Assembly (NCBI RefSeq): GCF_035222375.1
Contig: NC_085890.1
Span: 2,418,001-2,482,000, forward strand
Length of the DNA stretch: 64,000 bases
Reading direction: 5' to 3'
DNA from: Podospora pseudocomata
Taxonomy: Eukaryota; Ascomycota; Sordariomycetes; Sordariales; Podosporaceae
Of this stretch, positions 33,871-45,473 are shown piece after piece. The notes below the pieces were generated by a model, which did no database searches, was not told the origin of the DNA, and saw nothing but the letters and a program-made list of their open reading frames with translations. The number at the start of each line of letters is the position of its first letter. Positions within the stretch are counted from its first letter, which is position 1. The translations under genes and the position numbers were made by a program.

Positions 33871-35205
33871 TTATTGTAGCGGATGCTGGGCCAGTTGCTT
33901 CGTTGGCCACGCGCGTCTCAAGAGATTGGAGATATCGGTTGGTTGAACAACAGCAAGACCCTCGTCAGAAGTGCCCAATACATCAAATGACACACTGGTG
34001 TCCAACGTCGTGGCCAAACAACAACAGCCTGCCGAAGACTCCGAAGAGGCAGCTTTCTCATTTTCAACACTTTCAATGCTGACATATCTGTTAGCCTCCT
34101 TGGCCTCCAGCACGGAGACTATACCAACCGCAAGCGAGCCTGTGGCGACGAGAAAGCCAATCAAAACAAGAACAAGCCCAAGGAGTGCGATCCAAAAGGT
34201 CCACCATTCGCGAAGGTTCCGTCGGTCTCGCCAAAAACCCAGGATGGTCTGGGGAGACGCACGATTGTAGGTGTCTTCAAGCGTCAAGAGTCGGGCCTGC
34301 CAGATGCGAAAGCTGTCAACCTGCCTTGACACTGGCATGATGGTGGGACCCCGCATCTGGTCGCTCGGCTCGGTGGTGTTTGTTGAGGAGTCGATAGTGT
34401 TGTGCCAGTTTTTTCATCTGTGATGTGAAGTGTGCGTCGGTATTCCGGCCATTCAAACCACCTCCCCCATCTCGCTGTTCATCGAACCACGAGGCTGTGT
34501 CGAGGTTCTCGACGGGCATGAGTAAGCCCAGTGTCTTGAGGGTTTCCTCTGCAAGCTCCCGGTATGGGTGCTGGCCCCCAGTGCGTATAGCCACATTTGT
34601 CTCAGCAAGTTGCGTGATGAAAAATGTAGCTTGATGGCTTGTTTTTTTTCGAAACTTTGACAACAAGATGTTCCAAAATGTTATTTGTCCATACGATGTG
34701 GAAGGACGTGAGCCTCATCATGTGCTGGGGGGAAAAGGTGTCTGCAAAGACACGCGCATTTGGCTGGCCGGGTTGACTTTCCGATGAGGGTTTTTCAAGA
34801 ATTCCAAGATATTTGGCCATCCTCTTAATAGCTATTGAAGGATCCTGTTGAGGGTTGTCAAGACTATGGGCGTTGCCGAGTTTGATGAAGTATCGGTCTT
34901 GTGGCGTCAAGGGCGATATGATAGCCATCACAGCCTCGTACAGTGTCTTATCTCCATCCCACGCAAAGCCACCTTCCCTCTCCATTCCAAAACCGAACAT
35001 GAGCCATAGGCGTGCGGCCAGATCTAAAGAGTTGTTAAGGCGCCTGGTCTGGTCGAGGTCAGCACCGCCCGAGTAGGTACCTAGGTTCGGTACGTAGGCC
35101 CCGATGAAGGTCACCCAAGAAACAGAATAGCCTACATTGTGGCCATGAGGAAAATCGTGGCGATCTTGTTCGTGCGATATCAGACTTTGTCACCCCAGAG
35201 GAGTC
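33871..35205 (-). pseudogene. Decayed fungal membrane-protein gene
   Basis: Three overlapping frames together resemble one lineage-specific fungal protein. The first (to about 34602) has VTFIGAYVPNLGTYSGGADLD and FGMEREGGFAWDGDKTLYEA. The second (34316-34666) has FFITQLAETNVAIRTGG. The third (33871-34356) has RIWQARLLTLEDTYNRA, then WWTFWIALLGLVLVLIGF, a C-terminal membrane helix. Changes of frame fall near a T8 run (34642-34649) and a T6 run (34409-34414) on the plus strand. Upstream of 35205 the frame closes, and a possible first exon is obscured. Either the gene is dying or homopolymer length was misread. Function of the family is not known to me; relatives are common in accessory regions of ascomycete genomes. 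Confidence 0.6.
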
Positions 35206-36259
35206 TCGTAAGATCCTAAAGAGGTCAAATAAGTCGCCAAAATTTTCGAGTACGTGATCTTGAGGTTGAATTTGTACGGTAGATATTGTTCTTCAAGGCC
35301 GGTTGCATGGCCGGGGGGGTACGCCGTTCATCTTCAGGAGTTCCTGGAAAGATTAATAGCCTGAACCTCGATAAGGGGGGAGGAGGAGAGGGGGGTTCCG
35401 CCATAATCTTCCGGGGTACAAACCGTGGTGGTGTTCGTGGTTCGTACAGATAAAGCTAGATGGCTGCCGAACTTGTAAGTGAGGCCGGGATGGGTAGGTC
35501 CTCACATCCATCGCACCATATTTCCTGCCCACAGCAGACATGCCGCTCTTATTCAGTTGGAACCGGAATATGCAATAGACTCTACCGCTATTTATTCCCA
35601 AACGCGAACCGCCGTGTCTTGAACCAATGTGATTTGCGTGTTCTCACAAGTGGCGGCCACACCAAGCTCTCCCGCTCCAGCTGCCCTCCAGCCTGCCTCA
35701 AATTTCAGGCTGGGTAAGCATCTTAGCGTTGCATCACATGATCACATGCAGTGTGGCGTGCAGTTCATCTGTGATGCTCACCCGTCACCATAGATCTCAC
35801 AGCGCTAATCACCATGCTCAGAGCCTTGTGATCATTGGTATCGTCCCAGCCACTTGATTGTTTGCGTAGATGGGTTTGAGCTGGCGTCTTGTGTGCCAGT
35901 ATGGGATTGGCAATTGCCTTTTGTGGAGGAAAAAAGTGAAAATGCGTAAGGTACCTCAACAGTGTTGTTTGAGGGGGCTGTCTTGGAAGAAATGTAAAAG
36001 GTGGGAAAATGTGCCTCATGATTAATACTGCTGGTATCAGAAATGAGGCGGGAGGCCTGGTCACCGTTATTTGCAACGCTTCAACGCACTTCTTCCTTCT
36101 GACTTGGAACTCCCATCTTGCCTTGTATAGCTAATCGGTTTCTGTCACTTGTGCTTTCTGCCTCTTGCCATCTCTCTCGCCTCCGGCGTCAAAATGCGAC
36201 CCTGACGTAGTTCGATAGACAAAGAACAATTCAGAACAACTATAAGATTGTCTCCTACC
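35206..36259. other. Intergenic region, about 1 kb, no gene recognised
   Basis: May include a remnant of the first exon of the decayed gene to its left (about 35210-35330, minus). Nothing else is supported. Confidence 0.4.
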
Positions 36260-36919
36260 ATGCTGACGGACTACATATTTCGCATGTGCACATCGACCCC
36301 TCGTCCACATGCAATCGGCGACGATAGCCCCGAACAACGCGACTGGCAGATAGTTGCTTTCGGCAGAAATGAAGTTACTCCGCTCGACAGTGAAGCCAAA
36401 AAAGGTGTTCGAAAGCTTCCTACCACGGCTGATCTCGATGGAACGAAATATTCCACTTTCCTCCATCAAGCAGAACAAACTGCGGCGATGATTCCGAGCA
36501 CCACGATAGCCGGCTACCGAGTTACCAGAACAGACAAAGCGAACGATAAGGGTGTCGAAGCGGTAGTCATTTGGAGCAGCTCGCCTCCATTTGCAAAAGA
36601 GCTGAAGAAACAGATACTACGGACACGCACTCTGGAATCCGGGAGAAGGAAATTTACAGTGGTTGTTCCGAGTTCGGGGGAGGTACCGCAGTGGTATTGC
36701 CGCTCTGATATAGCAAGGGGCGGACCCGATCCACTGGGATACCGACGGATAGGAGTCGGTCCCGAGTCTCGCTCACGACGGAGGAATAGCACCACCAAGT
36801 GGGTTCTAATGCGTCTCTTTCGTCCATTAACGCACCTTGTCAGTATGCTGAGTACGCTCTCTGGTGGCTCACGCCGGCGAAAGTCGAAAGAGCGGGATAA
36901 AGAACTGGGATATACATAG
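36260..36919 (+). CDS. Hypothetical protein, possibly with a membrane-tail exon
   Basis: Open frame of 219 residues from the ATG at 36260 (MLTDYIFRMCTSTPRPH). No domain is recognised. The C-terminal third is basic (SRSRRRNSTTKW, GGSRRRKSKERDKE). Just downstream, in another frame, lies a short segment ending in a strong membrane helix (RTQGLFILIIGLLVVLVSL, stop about 37123). If an intron near 36850-37005 joins them, the product would be a tail-anchored protein. I could not fix the splice sites, so only the uninterrupted part is annotated. Confidence 0.4.
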   Translation: MLTDYIFRMCTSTPRPHAIGDDSPEQRDWQIVAFGRNEVTPLDSEAKKGVRKLPTTADLDGTKYSTFLHQAEQTAAMIPSTTIAGYRVTRTDKANDKGVEAVVIWSSSPPFAKELKKQILRTRTLESGRRKFTVVVPSSGEVPQWYCRSDIARGGPDPLGYRRIGVGPESRSRRRNSTTKWVLMRLFRPLTHLVSMLSTLSGGSRRRKSKERDKELGYT

Positions 36920-37935
36920 GGATAATCACGATATTTGGCTCATGTGTTGCCTTGCCAATACTCTCGCCCCGCGCTGGCTATCCCATCTATAAAGGCACAG
37001 GTTGTATCTTCATCAACCGAGTCTTCAACTGAGCGATGGACAAGAACACAGGGCCTGTTCATCTTGATCATCGGCCTCTTAGTAGTCTTAGTATCACTCT
37101 TCCTCACCAGCTTGGCAACCTAGGAGTCATCAGTTCCAAATGACTAAGGGTCGGCAAGCAAGGGCCATGAATCGGCTTTGACGTAGGACAACATCTCCAC
37201 TCCCAAGGAAACATGCGCATCATGCTGCCTCTGAATCATGTGGAGCTTTCGAAACCCAGTAATCATTAGCCCGTATCGAGGAAACGGTATTCTTTTTGTG
37301 GTGCCTGAAATTACCGGAAGGTACAATGTATTGAATTGCCAACTCGGGGGAAACAACCGCTCTGATTGCCACAGATTTACTGACCTCCGTCCCACCAACC
37401 ACTGTTAAATAGTAGACCGCTGCTAACACCAGCACGACGATGACGAGTCATCTCCCAAATTGTTCATTGATTGTGGCCGTTATAGGGCTTTCTTGGTTTG
37501 CCAAAATACCTACGTTACAGTACCGAAATGGGAAGCAAGGTACCCAGGCCGGGTGTCAGTCGTAGCAAAAATGCTGTTAGCAGAGGGATTCATGCTTGAA
37601 GTTGTGCTGGTAGCGGCAGCTCTATCTGATGACAAGTGCACTGATAAGTAGGTATTTGAAAAGTGAGAAACGGATTCCATCTTGTAGACCTTGGGTGCCA
37701 TTGGCGCTCTATCAACACTACCTCAACATCTTACACATCTGGACGTCCCATCTTCTTCCAAAATGTTTCGTACCAATTTCTATACACGCGGAGACCTGCG
37801 TTATGCCGTCTCCATGCCGTCAAAATGCTTCCGTAGCCTGATAATTATTGTTGATTTGCTTGGGGTTGCCTGACGGCATCAAATCATGGAAGCTGCCGTG
37901 CGTCAGTTGCTGGGACTGTGAACCTGTCTCATTTG
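36920..37935. other. Interval with a possible membrane-tail exon
   Basis: The segment 36935-37123 (+) encodes a hydrophobic helix followed by a stop and may belong to the gene at its left. The remainder shows only short frames on both strands without motifs. Confidence 0.4.
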
Positions 37936-38298
37936 TTAGAACATGAGCATAGGTAGTAGAGGGTGTAAAAGATGACCCGCAGGCACTATGCTCCCTGGCA
38001 ACTGAGAGATCACATACTCATATTCCTCCTGCACCCCCTCTCCCAGGCGTGAAGTTCTACGAGTGAACCCAATCCTTGTTCTGGAGATGGTCTGATGTCC
38101 TGGAGGATTGTGTAATGGCAGCGGTGAGCTTTTCTGGACTCTTGCTGCTTGGAGATGTTTGTAGGAAAGGTAGGCCGTTGCCATTGTCAGCAAGGAGGCA
38201 ATGATTCCAAAAACAATGACTTGAATACTCTGGGACTGTGGTGATGTCCACATTGGTGTGCTGGCGGGGTCGTGATCTTCTGTAATGGAAACAGCCAT
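37936..38298 (-). CDS. Small single-pass membrane protein
   Basis: 120 residues from MAVSITEDHDPAST (start 38298; an in-frame ATG four codons upstream is possible). One membrane helix (IQVIVFGIIASLLTMATAYLS, about residues 25-45) is followed by a Pro/Arg-rich segment and an acidic ending (EGVQEEYEYV) before a hydrophobic tail. Proteins of this build are frequent next to HET-type and membrane-protein genes in ascomycetes, but no function is known to me. Short length keeps confidence moderate. Confidence 0.5.
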   Translation of the reverse strand: MAVSITEDHDPASTPMWTSPQSQSIQVIVFGIIASLLTMATAYLSYKHLQAARVQKSSPLPLHNPPGHQTISRTRIGFTRRTSRLGEGVQEEYEYVISQLPGSIVPAGHLLHPLLPMLMF

Positions 38299-39223
38299 GT
38301 TGTAGAACACAATGGTAAATGATTAGAGCAACACACCTGGTGCAGCAGGGATAGGTGGTTGGAAAACAGAGGGAGATCAAGAGTGTTTAAACCTAGGTTA
38401 TTGAACATATCCATTGCGAAGTGAGATGTGATGATGTGGACAGATCTGAGGGGACCAATCGCAACCTGGGAAGATCAGAACCCGGTAATGCCCTGAGCGA
38501 CATAAGGAGTTCTGTCAAGCTAAGGTATCTTAACTCTTGCGTTGCTATAACGTGCCGGCATTTTACTGTCATGATCGTTGCTCATTCCCACAGCCTCACC
38601 GAACAGCAATCGCGAGGGCAGTGCACATCAGCACAGTCGACAGCATGGTGATGACATAGGTACATCCATGGGTAACCTGTCCCCGATGGTGGACTGAGAC
38701 AAGTATCCAGCGGGGGCGTTCAGTCATTGCATAATGGCTGGCCCTTACTGAGAAGGTACGAGTAAGATGCGACGAGTGCAAGCATGTGCGATATGTGCGG
38801 CATGTGCGACAGCAGGTGACACAAGTGCGTCAAGTGCGACAGGTGCGATACCCGATGTCGGTTGAGGCTGCCCTGCGCCACCACAGCATGGTTTGGAGTT
38901 GCACCAGCACATGCACATCATCACCAAATAAAACGAGTGAAAGATGGCTGACCGGATAAACGTATGTCAGCGGCACCCATGAAAGCACCTCAGCGCCCAA
39001 GACCTTTCCCAATACATTGCCTACCTTCATCAAACCCCCGGGAGCCAATTCCAGACGAACTTGCACCACGCCAGCTGTGGGAATCCCCTTTTTTCTGGAT
39101 TGCGACACCATATATCTCTCATTTGGGACTGTGGTCCTCTATACTGCCTCCCTCAAGCTTGACGCCGCTGATATCTGGGTGCGAGGCACTAATTGCCTCC
39201 TTCTCACTGGCAACAGGAGCATT
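38299..39223. other. Intergenic region with degenerate minisatellite
   Basis: No gene supported apart from possible 5' leader of the gene starting at 39224. A degenerate repeat is listed separately. Confidence 0.5.
38764..38852. repeat. Degenerate minisatellite with GTGCGA core
   Basis: About eight to nine imperfect copies of a 9-10 bp unit with core (A/T)GTGCGAC, for example CATGTGCGA, TATGTGCGG, CAAGTGCGA, CAGGTGCGA. Confidence 0.75.
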
Positions 39224-41418
39224 ATGGAAGAGTGGCAAGTCCAGCCACAAACGATGAATCCTACTGGGCCATTGGGGCGGGGCTCCCGTGGGAAGCTCGA
39301 CCTCGCGAAATGCGATCACTGCCGTAAAGATAGGAAGAAGGTGAGTAGATATTTCACCTCTTTATAACGTGCACTTTGGGACTTTGGAAAATGGAAGTAG
39401 CTACTATAAACCAACCTCTGTTTCTGCTTCTTTTCTCTTTGACTAACCGCAGAACAGTGCACACCACAACCACGCCAATGGCCTCAGAGATGCGATCGTT
39501 GCGAAGACAAAGGCTTCAAGTGCTCGCCCAGCACACAGGCTCGCAAGCGAAGAAGAGAAAAACCAAGAGGCCTCCTGCTCTCGGCAAGCTTCCTTCCTCA
39601 GGACCGCCCATCGACTCATCCTTGTGACGATTGGACCCATGCAGATTTGTATGCAACCCCTACATGTCCCAGAGTAAGCGTTTGCTGACAGACTTCAGGT
39701 CGGACGCGATTAGCTTCTTGAAGATTTTGTATCGTGTGAGAACGAAAATATCCCTTTGGGAAAAGGATCTAGGTACTATATACGTGCGGGAGGACATTGA
39801 AACCCTTTGCAACATCGGGTGTGAATTCGTTACTGTCATAGAGACTCTCCATGAGAATCTCCTCGAACACATCGCTTCTAAAATTGCTGGTCTTTCGACC
39901 GGACAAAACGATTCGGAGAACACGGCGTTAGAAGCCTCCAGATTACACCTTGCGGCCTGCAGCATCCTGCAAGCCAAAAACACCGAATGGAATGAGAAAG
40001 ACTACGAATCACTCTCTGTTACCGAATCCACCCTCATCAACTCGATGATCAAGAGTAACCTTCTCAATGATGAGATAGGTGCTGTTTTGATCTTGGAGGA
40101 TGAGCTTTTGGCCAAGAGGGCACATAGCCGCAAAGACAGCTTACATACCGTCGAAACCCTAGCCAGTCGATTTGAGATGTTCCGTCCTGTCATGGAGAAA
40201 CTCTGGAACTGGTGCACGGTGCCATCCAAGGCAACTAATCTACTGTACGGAGGGATGTCTGTAATTGAAAGGTTTCGAAATGCTTCCGTCATTGACGTCA
40301 ATGCTACTTGGGTTCGAACATTGGTCATGGAAAAGGCTACCTGGAGCCTGCAGGACTGTCTTGGCTCCCCCATTCTGCATGGTATTCTTCGAGGACTTGG
40401 CCGAGGGCTGTGGATCCCATCACGAGAAGAGGAAAAGTACCTATACAGCAACATTGGCCCTTACTGCGACCAACACAATCCGGCAGACATTCTCGGTCGC
40501 TCTGCCATACACATTGCCGTTCAATACAACGTACCTGGAGCTGTCACAGCTCTACTTGAGTCAAATATCAATCCCGACCAGGAGGCCGACAACGGGAAGC
40601 TCGCACTGCACTTGGCAGCCGCCTCAGGACATTTGGAGGCTTGCAAAGTTCTCCTGAACCACACCGAGAACGTCTGGCGCCCTGATCACCTCGAAAAGAC
40701 TGCTATAGACTATGCTTTATGCAATGGCAATCGGGATATTGTCAGGCTTTTATTGGAGAGTGGCATTGGGGATTACGACGTCGCGAGCATTTCGTGGATG
40801 GTACTAATTGCTGCAATGGAGCAATGTAAAACCTTTGGTGTGTGCACAGAGGTTTTGAATTGGTACGAAATGGCATTTTCCCCTGCCTCCCTTGACACTT
40901 TCCAGGATAGCAATGGAGCCACGGTGTTACATCTCGCAGTTGTTATGGGCAATCTCGAGGTTGTTCAGGAGCTTGCAAAACGGAGTGCCAAGTGGCGCCG
41001 GGGCTCGATCAACCTACAAGATGAAGAAGGCCAAACAGCGCTATGCTTAGCGGTGTGCCAAAAAGCAGAAAAGGACTGGTTAGCTATCATCCGGACTCTT
41101 TTAGGGATTGATGGGATTGACATCGACGTTCGGGATCACAAGGGAAAGGCGCCAATGGATTATGCAAAAGAAGGCGAACTATCTCTTGTGGTGCGCATGT
41201 TGGAAAATAAGCAGAATGCATCAACTCGAGGAGAGGCCACCAATACCAGTAAACACTGCCTGCAGACAACTCATTCTGTGCCAGAGGGTGTCGCTTTACC
41301 TATACCTTCGCAGCAGCCACTTCACCTCCTGCCTCCTCCTGCTTCAGAACCAGGGTATTGGTCGCAAGGTTATTCTCCTCATTTCTCCCAAGACAACAAC
41401 ATCAACCAACCATTCTGA
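39224..41418 (+). CDS. Zn2Cys6 zinc-cluster protein fused to ankyrin repeats
   Basis: Three exons (39224-39340, 39458-39648, 39699-41418) give 675 residues. Joining exons 1 and 2 yields a canonical binuclear zinc cluster: CDHCRKDRKKC, ten residues, then CDRCEDKGFKC (spacing CX2CX6CX10CX2CX6C, residues ~28-60), with a basic RKRRREK-like stretch after it. The second intron has a CTGAC branch site and keeps frame. A helical region (about residues 100-330) precedes ankyrin-type repeats: LGRSAIHIAVQYNVPGAV, KLALHLAAASGHLEACKVL, NGATVLHLAVVMGNLEVV and EGQTALCLAV. The tail is Pro/Ser/Gln rich. Zn2Cys6 domains bind DNA in fungal regulators, while ankyrins mediate protein contacts. The combination suggests a regulator or signalling protein; whether it binds DNA is unknown. 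The cluster is split by the first intron exactly before its third cysteine. Confidence 0.82.
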
Positions 41419-43322
41419 GCCTTCACCTTCATCTCGCCTCGGTCATATACCATAATCAGGCCAGTTTCGTTGGTCTACATGTGCCCTGAGGATGGTCAAC
41501 GGTGTTGTCGGGTCTGCCTTGAAGTCAGGGATGCGAGTTTATTGGTGTGGTTTCCTTTGCTTTTGTTGTTGCAGATCCATTCATCTGTGTTCAATTTCTT
41601 TCACGATATGAAAGGCCATGCTGAGGTTTGGATGAACATAATGCCGCCTTCAAGAAGCTCATGGGAGACTATGTAGGTACCTAGCTAAGCCTCTCTACTA
41701 ATAGATCTCAGCGAGGGAAGTCGGTTTGCTTTATCAGAAGTCTCAGATAGTCTGCTTACCAACCTTGGATAATACCGTTACGAAGTTCGTATAAATCGTA
41801 TAAAACCTTGGATGCCTCAGGTAACAGGCTTCTTTGTAAGGTCGGGTATTTGAAGCTATTGAGAACCTTATGCCTGCAATCATCGGGAGGGCGCATCTCT
41901 TCGGCCTGCCCTTTTGCTGGAGGTGCAGGAATAATAGGTAAGTCATGGCGCTATGCCCACTCAGACGCTTATGTCTTCGTGAGGTGTGGTTTGAGAAGAT
42001 GGGAAATCTGCCAAGTGGCGTATCATGTTCTGTGGTTGGTGGCTATGTTGGATGTGCAGTCCACTGTCCGCTAAGCATGTAAGAACATACCACCATCTGG
42101 AACCAACAGACCATTCCGGGAGCTAACTTTTCATGAGCGTGTGAAAGAGGCAGCTGAGGTGCTTAGAGGTGGCCCGCTGTGCTTGCTATTTTGGCGGACT
42201 GTGCCTCGCGCGACCAACTGCGCACCTCCCACACTTGAGCAGAGGCAGTTGGTGCGTCGCCACCCTTTAGATCACAAGCTTCCAGCTCTCGTTCTGGCTA
42301 TTGTGATATTTCTAATTTCTCTCTTTCTATGGCACCCGGCATCTTGTTCCACCTCTTCAGAGCCACCCTGTACCATTTGAATGACTATACCTAGTATGTC
42401 TTACAGTTTACCTAACCTCAGACGTGCTCTCGACAATGCAAACTAAGTCCTCGACAGGGGTTTTGAAACACCAACTTCACCCGATTTCATCGTGCCAAAA
42501 GGACCAAGAAAGCCACTCCTCGCCCCGGAGGTGGGAAATTCGCGACATCTTGCAGCGCCCCAATCCAGGACTTACCGACGAGTGGGATGGCACTCACAGA
42601 GTCACATTCTCCGACTCACACAGCTTTGACAAGGTACTGAGTGGCATCACGCTGCTGTTGAGTATGCCTCGATTCCTTGGGGTGCCGCTGCTGCTGATGG
42701 CCTCACTGTTCATCTTGCGATTTGGGTGCTGGGTTGTATTGGCCTGAACGATCAGCATCGTGACCTCGTTAGTCCTGAAGCAGTGGCGAGACTTACAGAT
42801 TGGGCCCAGCACCGGGCTTCAGAGAGTGGGACGGTCTATTGCGAGAATGATTTCGAAGCGAAGGAAAAACCAAGTAGATTGGGATCCAAGCAACTCTGAG
42901 TTCGCTAATATCCAGGGTTCCACCTGATAGAGTCGTCTAGCTCGTGGGACACGGGCCTGACTGAAACTGTGTCCCACAGCTTCAGTTGACACAGCTTCAG
43001 TCAGACAACAACTAGAAAACATGAATCTTGGCTTTGGATAATGGTACTAGATTGTTTGAAGACAATAGCAAAGTTGGTTCGAGACTCGAGTCCCACGGCG
43101 GGATGCCCGTACAGAAGACACATATCCCAGCAGTTCCAGTCTACAAACCCAGAAAACCAGAGTTCAATCCGAGCACTTTCATTACTTCATTCAGACATTA
43201 TAAAGACTTGGGCGTGATTTTTGGATACACCCATCCCCCATGGAATAACTTGGCCTCTTTAACACACCCATTCCTAAGGTACCTTACCTATTCTTCCCCA
43301 GATCTCCCCCCTTTCTCTTTAC
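41419..43322. other. Gene-poor interval, about 1.9 kb
   Basis: No gene supported. A frame at 42424-42747 (+) ends in a hydrophobic helix (MPRFLGVPLLLMASLFIL) and might be a small membrane protein, but it has no other support. Confidence 0.4.
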
Positions 43323-44676
43323 CTAGCCAAGTCCCCCACGTCCTCCCTGATCACCCACAACCTCACGCGTCACAGTCACAGTCTTCAGTATCCCACCATT
43401 CCCGCCATGCTCCTGGATCAAGTCTTGACTGCTCTCTGTCCCCACAACTTCGGCTCTCACAGGCACTGCCGCCACGCCATGCGCGGCTGGCCAAGTCTTC
43501 CATTGACCCAGTCTGATGTCAGGTTCTGTTCTCTGCTTGAACCAAAAGCCAGATCTCAATGTCGCATAGAGTCTTGTTTCTGTAAAGATGCGAGTCCAAA
43601 ACGTGTACAAAGCCGGTGCAGAGGCGACAATCACAGTGCCGAATATTTCCACATATCTATCCATCACGTCAGCTGGGTAGGTAGACATCACCAATTAAAA
43701 AGAAGGCCTTCAACATACGCAGTAACAGCCACCTCAGCCCCATCCCAAGAAGGGTCCTCAGTCCCATTCACCACAATCGATATCCGATACGCCAGACTGA
43801 CTGTGCTTGTGGCAATAATCCTGCCATCAAACATCTCATCAGCACATAGGTAACGTTCCCAATTTCCCCCAAGGACGACACTCACAGAATCGCAAACCCA
43901 AACAACACCACCAACCCCCTCTTCTTATCCCTCCCAAGCCTCAACCCCCTGATAACCGGAAACGGCATCCCAAACAACATCACATCCGCCACCACAGTGA
44001 ACACCCCTCCCGCTAATATCAACGGCCCTGTCTCATCACACACAGGCAGCTTCGAGTTCTTGGGTACGCAACCAGCGACGTACCAGAGCCCAATCATACC
44101 GTATATAACCACCGACAGGCTCAAAAGAGAGTAACACATCCACCTCACCCAGCGCACAGTCCCAAAAAGCCGGAGATAAAACGTCAGGATGAGGGCCTTG
44201 GTGTTGAAAAAGGAGATGATACCCAAAACAGTGTGCGCAGCCCAGACTTGGTAGACTTGAGGGTTGATGCTGGTAAGTGGGATGTCCCAGGCGTGACGGG
44301 CTACGCCTAGCCGGGCGACTTTGAGAGTTAGCTTTGAAGGCCCGGATGGTGAAAGAGTGAAGGTGGGGAGCGCTTACGGCGGTACATCATTGCCCATTGG
44401 GCAATCCCAAAGGATAGGGTGAGGAGACAGACGTCTTTTGATAGTGTCAGCTCTTGATCTGCCAGGTAGGTCATAGGGATGCCTACAATCGTCAACATGC
44501 AGTTTTGAAACTGCCCGCCCGGTTGCAATCCGGACCATCGCGATGGCGACAGTGATGGGCATCAACGCCGCGCCTGTTCCCAGTATAACCGATTCCAAGT
44601 TCTCGACTTGACCCGATGGTGAAGGCGGTCGGTTTCCGTTGAGGTTGCCGGTGGTGGCATGCTGCAGGGTAGTCAT
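43323..44676 (-). CDS. Rhodopsin-domain (PTH11/SAT4-like) seven-helix membrane protein
   Basis: Five exons on the minus strand (44487-44676, 44378-44434, 43886-44318, 43719-43820, 43323-43656) give 371 residues with about seven membrane helices. All joins keep frame, and most introns carry CTRAC branch sites. Landmarks of the fungal rhodopsin-like integral membrane domain are HVDDY after helix 1, the ARLGVARHAWDIP loop, FFNTKALILTFYLRLF, a Cys-bearing extracellular loop (YVAGCVPKNSKLPVC) and LPVCDETGP. The polar tail (RSGFWFKQRTEPDIRLG) is cytosolic. Members include PTH11-type receptors, but most have no known ligand. It could act in surface sensing; this is inference from family only. Confidence 0.82.
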
Positions 44677-45473
44677 GTTCCAAGACTGGTGGTTTATTCC
44701 ATTCTCGAAAGGTAGTTCAGACAGTGCATCAGAGTTGGAGATAGGCAGAGACTGTATTTTGGTTTCGTATTTTAAGAACAAACAAAGAGCTCGTAAATAA
44801 TGGCCATCGGGTTTGCTGTAGACTAATTCCCAGAGTCGCATCAATCAGACACTGGCTGATGGCTATGGCGGAAGAGGATCGAGCCGCTTACATGCTTGGC
44901 CTACCTATCTTGGGCCTATCAGTGAAAACAAATCTTGTCAGTGCCTCACCTGAACATAGATTGAAGGGACCATAAATTGCGGCGCGCCCGAGACATACGG
45001 TGTCTTCCCCGAAATGTCCGACTGGTTTGCTGGGCAAAGGAAGCCTGTGTGACCTTCCTAAACCATCAGCTCTTATAACGTGGTGTGAGGGGGCAATGCG
45101 AATGATGAGAAATGCTCTATAGAAGCCGAGCGTTTTGGGCAGATTTGAATTACATAAATCCACTTCGTGTCTGTCGCAGGCAAGGCAGAATCCACCGATA
45201 TCCCAATCGTGTCGTTTCCCGTCACACTGACCTCTCCGCCTCCCACCCGCGGCTTGCCATTCAACGGTCTGCTTTCCAGCTGCTGCATGGCCGGTCAGTC
45301 CAGGTGTCTACGTTCAACCGTAGGCACCTTGGCGGCGGAAAAGCATACAGCTACGGCAAGAGTTCAATTCCACTCTGCGCAACAACGTTGCGTCCCGAGC
45401 AAAAGTCTCCGCCTTCAGCCACTCCTTGAAGTAGCTCTGGCGAAGAAACTCTATTGTGCCCCCCCGCGCCGGC
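44677..45473. other. Intergenic region between two minus-strand membrane-protein genes
   Basis: About 0.8 kb. No gene supported; presumably the 5' region of the 7TM gene and the 3' end of the lectin-like gene. Confidence 0.5.

Noticed and set aside
42424-42747. Possible small protein with a C-terminal membrane helix
   Set aside because: Single hydrophobic stretch only; no conserved feature, so not listed as a gene.
43070-43105. tRNA B-box-like sequence (GGTTCGAGACTC)
   Set aside because: No acceptor-stem partner or A box at the right distance; no cloverleaf could be drawn.
45355-45385. T-arm-like hairpin with GTTCAATTCC
   Set aside because: Loop size is wrong, and no D-arm or acceptor stem fits upstream.
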